Positions 8,026-15,850 of a DNA stretch of 64,000 nucleotides are shown here, in pieces. Both the position numbers and the translations under genes were made by a program. Position 1 is the first letter of the stretch. Each line of letters starts with the position of its first letter. The DNA is from Citreimonas sp042096055 (GTDB lineage Bacteria; Pseudomonadota; Alphaproteobacteria; Rhodobacterales; Rhodobacteraceae): NCBI RefSeq assembly GCF_042096055.1, contig NZ_JBELMH010000007.1, positions 1 through 64,000 on the forward strand. Reading direction: 5' to 3'. Below the pieces are notes generated by a model. The model searched no databases. It saw only the letters and a list, made by a program, of their open reading frames with translations, and had not been told where the DNA came from.

Positions 8026-8298
8026 ATGCCCGAACCCACCGAGCCGCTGAAAGCCTTTGCGCTTGACTGTTCGCTGCGCAGATACGTCTCCGACAGCCCC
8101 AGTTCCACCGACAGGATGATCGACGACCTGATTGCGGCGCTGAGCGTCCACGGCGTCAGAGGCGAGACCGAGCGTGTCGTCGACCATGACGTGAAGCCCG
8201 GCGTCCCGTCGGACATGGGCCAAGGCTCGCCAGGGCGGCCGGATTTCCGGAAGGGTCAGCATGCTGGGGCGCGGATGATCAGGACGAGAGCAGCATGA
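8026..8298 (+). pseudogene. Flavodoxin-like NAD(P)H oxidoreductase, 5' fragment
   Basis: Ninety codons matching the beginning of a flavodoxin-family NAD(P)H-dependent reductase. The 'LKAFALDCSLR' strand leads to the flavin phosphate loop, then 'SSTDRMIDDLIAALSVHGV' and 'ERVVDHDVKPGVPSD'. Complete relatives are about 190-210 residues. Here the homology fades after residue 68, and the frame ends at 8298 after an arginine-rich tail, so most of the flavin site is missing. The ATG at 8026 is preceded by GGGAGAGG. The stop overlaps the start of the next gene (ATGA), so the frame may survive mainly because it is translationally coupled to that gene. I regard it as a truncated remnant. Confidence 0.6.
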
Positions 8299-9515
8299 TT
8301 CCCCGCGGACTTCATGCCCTTCTCGACGCCGCTTCCGCCGCGGGACTGGTCTCGGTGCCGGCTCTGATGGGTTGGCGCGGCGAGTTGCGCTGGGGCATGG
8401 CGGCGGCCGGGGCCGGTGTCGCGGCCTACAGCCTGCTCACACGCTATGATGAGGATGGACAAGCGCCACTTTCCATGCGGGAACACCTTGCGCTCGACGG
8501 GCTGCAGGGGGTGGCCTTCTGTCTGGCCGGCGCGCGAGAGCGTGACGCAACTGCACGGCGGGCGCTGCTGGCCTACGGCGCCTTCTCCATCGCTGCCGCG
8601 GCGCTGACCGACCCGGGACCGGGGCGGGTGCCGGTGCCGCGGCAGGTCCCCCTGTCGCGCGACAGCATCCTTCGCTCAGCCAGAGGGGGCCGGACCGAAG
8701 AAATCGCCCAGGATGTTGCTTGGCGTCGGCTGGGCATCGTCAACGTGGTGTTCCTCGGCCCGCCCGGCGCGGGAGACCGTGGCTGGGTGCTGGTGGACGC
8801 GGGGTTGAACGGCACGGCGCGCATGATCGAGGCGGCGGCGGCCGAGCGCTTCGGGCACGGCGCGCGGCCGCGCGCGATCGTGCTGACGCACGGCCATTTC
8901 GATCATGTGGGCGCCCTGCAGCAGCTTGCCCGCCGCTGGGACGCGCCGATATACGCCCATACCCTCGAGCACCCGTTCCTGACCGGTCAGGCGGCCTATC
9001 CGCTTGGCGATCCCACGCTGACAGGTGCAATGGCGGCTCTTTGCGGCTTCTATCCCACGGCCCCGGTGGATGTCTCGCCCCGGCTGCAAGCCCTGCCCGA
9101 GGACGGGTCGCTGCCCGGCCTCCCGGGCTGGCGCTGGATCCACACGCCGGGGCACGCGCCAGGCCATGTCTCTCTCTGGAGGGAGCGGGACCGGACGCTT
9201 GTCGCCGGCGATGCGGTCGTTACCACGCGTCAGGAATCGGCCCTCGCGGTGCTGCGGCAAGCGCCGGAGATGCATGGCCCGCCGGCTTATTTCACACCGG
9301 ACTGGACGGCGGCGCGGCATTCGGTTCGGCGTCTCGCGGATCTGGCACCGGAAGTCATCGTTGCCGGACACGGCCCGCCGATGGGCGGAGCGCGGATGCG
9401 CATGGCGCTGCACGACCTGGCGCGGCATTTCGACGACCTGGCGGTGCCGCACGGTGGCCGCTACGCGCCGCAGCGGGGCTCGGGGCTTGTGGTGACCCAC
9501 GATGACCGCCGCTGA
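8295..9515 (+). CDS. Membrane domain - metallo-beta-lactamase fold hydrolase
   Basis: A 406-residue protein. The first about 120 residues hold hydrophobic segments ('ALLDAASAAGLVSVPALMGW', 'LRWGMAAAGAGVAAYSLLT', 'RALLAYGAFSIAAAALT') typical of a small membrane unit. Residues about 140-390 are a metallo-beta-lactamase fold with the zinc motif H199-G-H201-F-D203-H204, a later His in 'HTPGHAPGHVSLW' and Asp in 'LVAGDAVV', and a final His in 'VIVAGHGPPM'. All metal ligands are therefore present. The substrate cannot be told; glyoxalase II-like, lactonase and sulfur dioxygenase families share this core. It overlaps the preceding fragment by 4 bases and the DUF2243 gene by 14 bases, so the three genes are one transcription unit. 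Confidence 0.85.
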   Translation: MIPRGLHALLDAASAAGLVSVPALMGWRGELRWGMAAAGAGVAAYSLLTRYDEDGQAPLSMREHLALDGLQGVAFCLAGARERDATARRALLAYGAFSIAAAALTDPGPGRVPVPRQVPLSRDSILRSARGGRTEEIAQDVAWRRLGIVNVVFLGPPGAGDRGWVLVDAGLNGTARMIEAAAAERFGHGARPRAIVLTHGHFDHVGALQQLARRWDAPIYAHTLEHPFLTGQAAYPLGDPTLTGAMAALCGFYPTAPVDVSPRLQALPEDGSLPGLPGWRWIHTPGHAPGHVSLWRERDRTLVAGDAVVTTRQESALAVLRQAPEMHGPPAYFTPDWTAARHSVRRLADLAPEVIVAGHGPPMGGARMRMALHDLARHFDDLAVPHGGRYAPQRGSGLVVTHDDRR

Positions 9516-10005
9516 CACCCCACGAACCGCGGGCGCGGAGTTCCCTACGGCTGCCGGCATCTTCTTCGGTCTGGGCATCGGCGGGTTCTTCGACGGTATC
9601 GTCCTTCACCAGATCCTTCAGTGGCACCACATGGCGACCAGTGCGGGCGTTTCGGCGGACACGGTAGAGGGGCTGCGCCGGAACACGCTGTTCGACGGCC
9701 TCTTCCACGCCGCGACCTACATCTTCGTTATCATCGGGCTTGTCCTGCTCTGGCGCGCCTCCCGCGGGCGGCATCGGCGCTGGTCCAACCGGCTTCTCAT
9801 CGGAAGCCTTCTGCTGGGCTTCGGCCTGTTCAACGTGGTGGAGGGGATCGTGAATCATCACCTTCTAAGGCTGCACCACGTGAACGAGACCGTCCCGCGG
9901 GAGCAGTGGGTTTACTGGGACATCGGCTTTCTGATCTGGGGCGCTGCGATGATCCTTGGCGGCTGGCTGCTGCTGCGGCGGGCGAAGGATTCGACGCCGG
10001 GATGA
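9502..10005 (+). CDS. DUF2243 membrane protein
   Basis: A 167-residue inner-membrane protein of the DUF2243 family, with four hydrophobic segments. The family signature 'GIGGFFDGIVLHQILQWHHM' is at residues about 26-45, followed by 'TLFDGLFHAATYIFVIIGLV', 'LGFGLFNVVEGIVNHHLL' and 'DIGFLIWGAAMILGGWLLL'. Conserved His residues (H-Q-I-L-Q-W-H-H, F-H, N-H-H) cluster near membrane faces and could bind a metal or heme, but no function has been proven for the family. Translation starts inside the end of the upstream hydrolase gene, which points to coupled expression. Confidence 0.85.
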   Translation: MTAADTPRTAGAEFPTAAGIFFGLGIGGFFDGIVLHQILQWHHMATSAGVSADTVEGLRRNTLFDGLFHAATYIFVIIGLVLLWRASRGRHRRWSNRLLIGSLLLGFGLFNVVEGIVNHHLLRLHHVNETVPREQWVYWDIGFLIWGAAMILGGWLLLRRAKDSTPG

Positions 10006-10018
10006 GACGGAGGTCCTC

Positions 10019-10771
10019 GTGGCAAACGACGCAGAGCAAGGCTATCCCCCTTTCGACATGCCGAAACCCGTGGCGGAAAATCTCTGGATCGTCGACGCGC
10101 GGCCGATCCGCGCCTTCGGGATTCCGCTCCCGGTGCGAATGACTGTGGTGCGGCTCGCAAGCGGTGACCTCTGGCTGCATTCCCCGACACGCTTCGCCCC
10201 CGCTCTCCTGCAAGAACTTGAGCGGCTGGGCCCCATCCGCCACCTGATCGCGCCGAATATTGGCCACTGGACGTTCCTCGCCGACTGGCAGCGAAACTGC
10301 CCCGACGCTACAACTTGGGCTGCTCCGAACCTGCGCCGGCGGCCGCGGATCCGGCTCTCCTCCATTCGCACCGACCGGGACCTGGGCAAGCGGCCACCGC
10401 CGGACTGGCAGCACGATCTGGATCAGCGCATCATCGCCGGCGCCGGCTTTCAGGAAGTCGCCTTCTTGCACCGCGAGAGCCGCAGCCTGATCCTCACCGA
10501 CCTCGTGATGAACCTGGAGCCGGACCGCATGCCCGCCCGCAGCAGGCTTTATGCTGCGCTCAGCGGCACGACGGCGCCCGAGGGCGGCACGCCACGCTAC
10601 CTGCGCCTGCCGCTTCGGCTGGGCCGCCGGAAGGCGGTCGAAGCCGCCACGGCTCTGATCGACTGGCAGCCTGATAGAGTGATCTTCGCGCACGGACGCT
10701 GGTTCGCGAACGACGGTGCGGCGAAGCTGCGGAAGGCCTTCCGCTGGCTGGTCGGGCCATCCGGAGAATGA
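10019..10771 (+). CDS. DUF4336 domain protein
   Basis: A 250-residue protein of the DUF4336 family. These look like shortened metallo-beta-lactamase folds: 'ENLWIVDARPIRAFGIPLPVRMTVVRL', 'LIAPNIGHWTFLADW' where active enzymes have the HxHxDH loop, 'SLILTDLVMNLEP' in place of the GD motif and 'VIFAHGRWF' as the last His. Most zinc ligands of the parent fold are missing, so a hydrolase function is doubtful. The start is taken as the GTG at 10019, because GGAGG lies 5 bases upstream and the previous gene ends at 10005; a longer frame overlaps that gene without a binding site. It is the last gene of the 8.0-10.8 kb unit. Confidence 0.75.
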   Translation: MANDAEQGYPPFDMPKPVAENLWIVDARPIRAFGIPLPVRMTVVRLASGDLWLHSPTRFAPALLQELERLGPIRHLIAPNIGHWTFLADWQRNCPDATTWAAPNLRRRPRIRLSSIRTDRDLGKRPPPDWQHDLDQRIIAGAGFQEVAFLHRESRSLILTDLVMNLEPDRMPARSRLYAALSGTTAPEGGTPRYLRLPLRLGRRKAVEAATALIDWQPDRVIFAHGRWFANDGAAKLRKAFRWLVGPSGE

Positions 10772-10813
10772 CGTGTCCGCAGAGCCCGTTGGGGCGACAG
10801 CCATTGCATCTGT

Positions 10814-10848
10814 GCGCCCGCCGGAGGCTACCTCGGCGGGCGCGCTTT
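10814..10848 (+). terminator. Probable rho-independent terminator
   Basis: A 10-base perfect stem, GCGCCCGCCG / CGGCGGGCGC, with a 10-base loop and a short GCTTT tail, 43 bases after the DUF4336 stop. The T-run is weak, so termination may be partial. Confidence 0.55.
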
Positions 10849-10898
10849 GGTCTGGCTCCCCGATGAAAACAGTCGGACGCGAGACGCCGAGATAATTT

Positions 10899-12086
10899 TC
10901 AATGATCGATCCTTGGTAGGAACCAGGTCAACAGCCCCGCCAACGGCAGGAAGGCGCAGATCCTGTAGACCGTCTCGACTCCATGGCTGTCTGCCAGAAA
11001 ACCCAGTAGTGCCGCCGAAATACCCGCGAGTCCGAAGTTCAGCCCGTAGAACAAGCCGCCGATCAGCCCGATCCGGTTTGGCAGCAGATCCATCGCATAG
11101 ATGAGGATCGAGGCGAATGCGCTGGCCATGATGAGATTGATCATGATCGTCAGAACGCCGGTCCAGAACAGGTCCACGTAGGGCAGGATCAGCGTCAGGG
11201 GCAGCGGCCCGAGAATCGAGATCCAGATGATACGATAGCGTCCAATGCGATCCCCTATGATCCCGCCGATCAGGACGCCGACCGCTGCCGCGACGAGGAA
11301 GACGAAGAGCATCATCTGCGAGGCCGGGATGGACAGGCCAAACCGCTCGATCAGGTAGAAGGTGTAGAAGGATCGGAAGCTCTCGATGTAGGTGTTCTTG
11401 GTGAACATCAGCATGGTCAGGACGACCAGCCCGACGGCGATGGTCGCGTGCGAATGCCGCGGCGTTTCCCGGCCGCCACGGCTCCGCGACCGGATGGACG
11501 CGAAGTCGGCGCTCAACTGGCGTTGCTTGCTGCCGATCCAGGCGAGAAGCATCATCGCGGCCAAGGCGGCGACGGCGAACCACGCGAGGCTTGCTTGTCC
11601 CCAGGGCACGATGATCAGCGCGGCCAGAGCCGGACCGAGAGAGCCGCCCGCCTGACCGCCGACCTGGAAGATGCCCTGGGCAAGCCCCTGCCGGCCTCCC
11701 GCGGCATAGCGTGCATTGCGCGTGGCCTCGGGGTGGAAGATGGAGGACCCGATGCCGATCAGCGCCACCGACACCAGGATCGTCGCGTAGCTCTGCGCGA
11801 AGGACAGGCTGACCAGTCCCGAAAGGGTGAACATCATCCCCACGACGGGCGAATACGGGGCCGGATGCCGATCGGTCACCATGCCGACCACCGGCTGAAG
11901 CATCGCGCCCGCGATCTGGAACGTCAGCGTGATCATCCCGATCTGGGCGAAGTCCAGTGCGTAGGCGCCTTTCAGGATCGGGTAGACCGCGGGGATCAGC
12001 GACTGCATGAGGTCGTTCAGCAGATGCGTCAATCCCAACACCATCAGCACCGCCAGATGAGTTCCCGACCGGGCCGCGGTTGTCAT
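10899..12086 (-). CDS. fsr: MFS exporter, fosmidomycin-resistance (Fsr) type
   Basis: A 395-residue major facilitator with about 12 hydrophobic segments. The beginning 'LMVLGLTHLLNDLMQSLIPA' and 'GIGSSIFHPEATRNAR' are signatures of the Fsr branch, which expels fosmidomycin in E. coli and is widely kept in proteobacteria as a general drug/proton antiporter. The inter-half loop (about residues 190-215) is positively charged. The start is the ATG at 12086; in-frame codons upstream belong to degraded mobile DNA. Only a weak GAAAG precedes it. It converges on the DUF4336 gene across a terminator-like hairpin. Confidence 0.88.
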   Translation of the reverse strand: MTTAARSGTHLAVLMVLGLTHLLNDLMQSLIPAVYPILKGAYALDFAQIGMITLTFQIAGAMLQPVVGMVTDRHPAPYSPVVGMMFTLSGLVSLSFAQSYATILVSVALIGIGSSIFHPEATRNARYAAGGRQGLAQGIFQVGGQAGGSLGPALAALIIVPWGQASLAWFAVAALAAMMLLAWIGSKQRQLSADFASIRSRSRGGRETPRHSHATIAVGLVVLTMLMFTKNTYIESFRSFYTFYLIERFGLSIPASQMMLFVFLVAAAVGVLIGGIIGDRIGRYRIIWISILGPLPLTLILPYVDLFWTGVLTIMINLIMASAFASILIYAMDLLPNRIGLIGGLFYGLNFGLAGISAALLGFLADSHGVETVYRICAFLPLAGLLTWFLPRIDH

Positions 12087-12313
12087 GATGCTTTCACTTT
12101 CGAGAACGTGGCACTGATGTAGGATGGCTCGTGTTAAGCTCGCCGGAAGTTGCTCGTCATGAATACAATCGTCAAGCACTCCAGCCGCAGGCGGCCCAAC
12201 ACCTGGCTCCGGACGAGCGAGGCGGTGAAGGTATCCGCGTCGACCACTCGGCCAGACCGCCGACGGAGGCCAGCTGACCGGCCCGGTGCAGAGTTCCCAG
12301 CCCCTCCAATGCC

Positions 12314-12442
12314 AACTTGCCGAGGGTCGTGCTTCCTGCGCCACTCATAGACCTGCCAACGGTTCACATCATGGTGCCGGGCTACGTCCGCCACCTTCGC
12401 TCCGGAAGTTAAGCCTTCCGCGGCAGTCCGCGCCCGCTTTGC
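12314..12442 (-). pseudogene. IS66-type orfA fragment
   Basis: About 43 codons read as the helix-turn-helix part of an IS66-family accessory protein ('SGAKVADVARHHDVNRWQVY' followed by EWRRKH). No start or complete frame belongs to it, and the flanking sequence on either side does not resemble the rest of that protein. It is an old insertion-sequence remnant next to other broken genes. Confidence 0.65.
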
Positions 12443-12824
12443 TCCGCATGGCCCAGCCAGTGCGCCCTGTCGTGGAGCAATTTGGGATCTGGCCTCGCCG
12501 CATCGGTGGTCCACAGTTGGCAACTGCCAGCCCGCAGTGAAGGCTTCGGCCAGCAAAAGCGCGAAGCGTGACAGCCCGAGGTTGCGCACCGTTCTTGAGT
12601 CACGGCATGTCCGCTCCTGAACTTTGACAAGCGCCCTCTCGCACTTGCGGCGAAGGGAGGGAATCCGCCCACACAACCAGCTTGCTTAAACACTGACCGC
12701 CTCAGCCTCAGGAGGAACGGTGTCGCCTGCACCCAAGGCCAGCGTGACGGTGACGCATGATAGCGCGCTGTTCGTGGTTCTCGTATTTGACCGCAGCGCC
12801 GGCGCGTTCCTGAGTTTGTAGCTC

Positions 12825-13811
12825 TCAAACGTAGCACCTTGGGGAGGGTAGGTTTCGGCGGTTGCGGGCTCCCGCAACCAGCTTTAGCGAACCAGCATCG
12901 ATATGATCCGACGCGCCCGGCTGGGCCGCGTCGATCATTGCCGGTAGCGCGCCGTCGAGTACGGGCGTCGTGCTGCCGTTCGGCTCCGTGCGCACAGTCA
13001 CGCGCGAGATCAGCCCGCGAACGATCTCCAGAACCTTGGTGCGTATTGCCAGGTCCGTCAGACGCTGCGCGAACTCGGCCACCTTCCTGCGATACAGATC
13101 CGACAGATTGGGATGCAGGCGCACCGGATCGGGCGGCGGGGCAGCCAGCTGCTCCGCGAGATCACTTTGTCGCGCTTCCATCTCCTCGATGCGGCTCAGG
13201 AGTCCGGGCGTTCTGAGGCCATCAGCGATGGCGTCGTATATCCCGTTCAGCTTTGCCGTGACCGCCGCGTGCTCCTGTTCCACCTGCTTGCGGGCGGCTT
13301 CGGCCGTTCCGCGTGTGGCATTCGTTGCGGTCGTGAACGCCTTGATGAACGCCGCGACGGCGTCGGGCTCCATCAGCCTGTCCTGCAGCAGTGCGAGGAC
13401 AGCCTCTTCCAGGTCGCCGCGTTTGTAGGACTTGCGGTGGGTGCAGGTTCGAGCTTCCGCGCAGCCGAGCAGGCGACGTAGTCCTTCCCGACCGTGACCA
13501 TGGCGCTGCCGCAGCAATCGCAGAACAGCAATCCGGTCAAAAGGTGGACCTTACGGCGCTTCTCCTAGAAGCGGCTCGCCTTGATGCCCTGAACGGCCGG
13601 CGTTGCGTCTATGGCTTCCTGCCTCGTCTTCACGCGTTGCCAAAGCGCGTCATCGACGATGCGCGGGTCGGGAACCTGAGTAGCGATCCACGACTCCGGC
13701 GGGTTTTGCCGGGACACGCGCTTGCCCGTCTGCGGGTCCTTGACGTACCGAAGGCGGTTCCAGACGAGACGGCCGACGTGGAGCTCGTTGTTGAGGATGC
13801 CGTCGCCCGGC
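12825..13811 (-). pseudogene. Serine site-specific recombinase, degraded 3' part
   Basis: The C-terminal two thirds of a large serine recombinase. The recombinase domain ('GILNNELHVGRLVWNRLRYV', 'NPPESW', 'IVDDALWQRV') runs to a TAG at 13565-13567, where relatives have Trp. The same frame then continues with the zinc-ribbon ('LLFCDCCGSAMVTVGKDYVA' and CSAARKL). A one-base frameshift follows near 13450, after which the coiled-coil tail ('TCTHRKSYKRGDLEEAVLAL') reads to the stop at 12825. The catalytic N-terminal resolvase domain is absent; the sequence upstream of about 13811 belongs to a different gene on the other strand. It cannot be active and marks an old integration or excision event. 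Confidence 0.8.
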
Positions 13812-13867
13812 GCGACCGGCGGTTCGTCGCCGCCTTCGACATCGACGATCGCAAGCGGGGCTAGGAG

Positions 13868-14467
13868 CCCAACCAGGTGATCTCGGCTGAACTCGATCAC
13901 CGGGTGAAGAACATCCTCGCCCTCGTCACCACCATCGCGCGGATGACCGGGCACACGACGTCGACCTACCGGGACTTCAAGGCAGGCTTCTTCGACCGGA
14001 TCCAGTCGCTGTGACGGACGCATGCGAAGCTCGCCAGCGCCAACTGGGACGGCGTCAACCTGCACGATCTCGTCGCCGACGAACTGCGCATCTATTCGCC
14101 CGACAGCGCGCGCTTCCAACTCGACGGAAGCGACTGAACGCTCACCCCCGGCGCGGCGCAGAGCATCGCGCTGGCGATTTACGAACTCGTGACGAACGCC
14201 GCGAAGTACGGTGCGTTGTCCTGCGACGGCGGGCGGATCCTGATCCATGTGGGCTTGCAGGACGGGGCGGTCGTGCTGACCTGGACCGAGATGTGCGTCG
14301 GAGCGGTGCCGCCACCGACCCGCGAGGGATACGGGACGATCGTGATCCGGACGGCCATCGAGACGCAGCTCGGTGGAGAGGTCGCACGCGAGATCGGCAA
14401 CGATGGCATGGTCTACCGCTTTACCTTCGCGCAATCCTTATTCATCAGCACGGAGCTGTCCGAATGA
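13868..14467 (+). pseudogene. HWE-family histidine kinase, degraded C-terminal part
   Basis: Reading one frame through two stop codons gives a recognisable HWE kinase core: the phosphoacceptor block 'AELDHRVKNILALVTTIARM', then 'SARFQLDG', the N-box 'ALAIYELVTNAAKYGALS' and a terminal 'GMVYRFTFAQ'. TGA stops at 14012-14014 and 14135-14137 break the frame. The N-terminal sensor part is missing: the homology begins about 13868, directly against the end of a recombinase fragment on the other strand. HWE kinases phosphorylate response regulators in alphaproteobacterial light and stress signalling. This copy should be dead, although its stop overlaps the start of the adjacent regulator gene. Confidence 0.82.
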
Positions 14468-14832
14468 CATCCATTCTCGTGGTCGAGGATGACGCGATCC
14501 TCGGTGTGGACCTGAAGATGACGCTCGAGGATGCCGAGTATTCAGTGGTCGGCCCGGCGATGGCCCAAGCCCACAGAAATTCTGGATCACCGCCTCGGAT
14601 GCTCGACGACAACCACGTCGAAGGCGCGATCCTGGACATTAACCTCGGCAACGAGCGCAGCGACGCCATCGCCGACCGGCTCGACGATGCCGGCATCCCG
14701 GTCTTCTTCCTTTCTGGCCACTCGGCCTCAGTCCTGCAGGAGCGGCACCAGTTGAAGCAGATCCTCGCCAAGCCCCACGCGGATGCGGCCCTTTTCAGGA
14801 TGCTGCCTGAGCATATCGGCGGCGCGTCGTAA
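14464..14832 (+). CDS. Single-domain response regulator, orphaned
   Basis: A 122-residue CheY-like receiver. The acidic pocket ('LVVEDDAIL'), the phosphoacceptor Asp in 'GAILDINLG', the switch Ser in 'VFFLSGHS' and the Lys in 'ILAKPH' are all present. The stretch between strands 2 and 3 ('QAHRNSGSPPRMLDDNHV') is longer and less helix-like than in relatives, so small damage is possible. Its ATG overlaps the stop of the HWE kinase remnant (ATGA), the usual order for kinase and partner. With the kinase broken it is probably an orphan on the way to decay, unless another HWE kinase serves it. Confidence 0.7.
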   Translation: MTSILVVEDDAILGVDLKMTLEDAEYSVVGPAMAQAHRNSGSPPRMLDDNHVEGAILDINLGNERSDAIADRLDDAGIPVFFLSGHSASVLQERHQLKQILAKPHADAALFRMLPEHIGGAS

Positions 14833-15064
14833 GCCGATCACGCACCCGCACATGCGCAAGACGCCCTGAGGCAAAGCGCCGGGCGTTTTGCTGTGCGCGG
14901 ACCAGCGCGGCGTGTTCGCATCGGACTGGTGGGAGTTCCAGCCTTCCGGATCTTGGCAGGCACGCGTTTCGCAGCAGCCTGATTTTCACGCATTTGATTG
15001 ACATCTCGCACGAACTGGCGAAACCTGATCACAAGATGAAGCGAGTCGCTCGCTGTGGGAGGGT

Positions 15065-15850
15065 ATGTTGAGCGATATGGGCCGCCATGACACGATTCTC
15101 GCCCTCCTGCGGGATCGGCCGTTCGTTTCCGTCAGCGAACTGATCTCGGTGCTCGAAGTGTCGCCCGCGACCATCCGGCGGGACATCGACAAGCTGTCCG
15201 AGGCGGGCGCCGCGCAGAAGGTCTATGGCGGTATCGCGGCCGTCGATGCCGAGCATCGGCGCCGCGCCATCGCGCTGCCGTTCAGCGACAACCGCGACAT
15301 CGCGGTGGCAGCCAAGCGCGCCATCGCGCGTTCGGCCTCGGCCCTGGTGCGGGACGGCAGCATCGTCATCGTGCACGCGGGTTCGACCTGCTTTCACTTC
15401 GGTGTCGAGATCGCCAACCGCAACGTGCGCATCGCGACCCATTCCATGCCGCTGGCCGGGTATCTGGCCGAGTTCGGAACCTGCCAGGTGACGGTCAGCG
15501 GCGGCGACCTGCACCGCGAGCCGGGGTTGCTCTACTCTCCATCCGGGTTCGATCAGGGCTTCTACGCGTCGCAGTTCTTCGTGGGTGCGTTGGGCGTCGG
15601 GCCGAGCGGCATCCTCGAGTCGCACCCGCTGCTGGTCCACTTCGTGAAGACCTTCGCCGACCGGACGAACGAGATCGTCCTGCTGGCCGACAGCCGCAAG
15701 TTCGACGAACGGCCGCCGCTGGTGGCGCTGCCGTTGTCGCGCGTGTCGCACGTCGTGACGGATGACGGGCTGAAGGACGCGCATGCCAGGATGCTCGAGG
15801 AGAACGGCGTACGCTTCACCATCGCGGATACGTCACGGGGGGCCGCATGA
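15065..15850 (+). CDS. DeoR/GlpR-family sugar operon regulator
   Basis: A 261-residue transcription regulator with an N-terminal DeoR winged helix (residues about 5-58; 'VSVSELISVLEVSPATIRRDIDKL') and a C-terminal sugar-phosphate-binding domain of the DeoR/SorC type ('GSIVIVHAGSTCFHFG', 'LLADSRKFDE'). Such proteins usually repress the next operon until a phosphorylated sugar intermediate binds. The gene overlaps the ABC ATPase gene by 4 bases, so it is probably part of the operon it controls. The start is uncertain. ATG 15065 sits only one base after GGGAGGG, whereas ATG 15077 lies 13 bases after it; both begin before the winged helix. Confidence 0.88.
   Translation: MLSDMGRHDTILALLRDRPFVSVSELISVLEVSPATIRRDIDKLSEAGAAQKVYGGIAAVDAEHRRRAIALPFSDNRDIAVAAKRAIARSASALVRDGSIVIVHAGSTCFHFGVEIANRNVRIATHSMPLAGYLAEFGTCQVTVSGGDLHREPGLLYSPSGFDQGFYASQFFVGALGVGPSGILESHPLLVHFVKTFADRTNEIVLLADSRKFDERPPLVALPLSRVSHVVTDDGLKDAHARMLEENGVRFTIADTSRGAA

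Noticed and set aside
12686..12877. A 63-codon minus-strand frame beside the recombinase remnant
   Set aside because: It overlaps the recombinase tail, has no binding site and no recognisable domain.
14012..14137. In-frame TGA codons of the HWE kinase read as selenocysteine
   Set aside because: Neither position is a known selenocysteine site in histidine kinases, no SECIS-like hairpin was evident, and the gene also lacks its N-terminal half. Decay is simpler.
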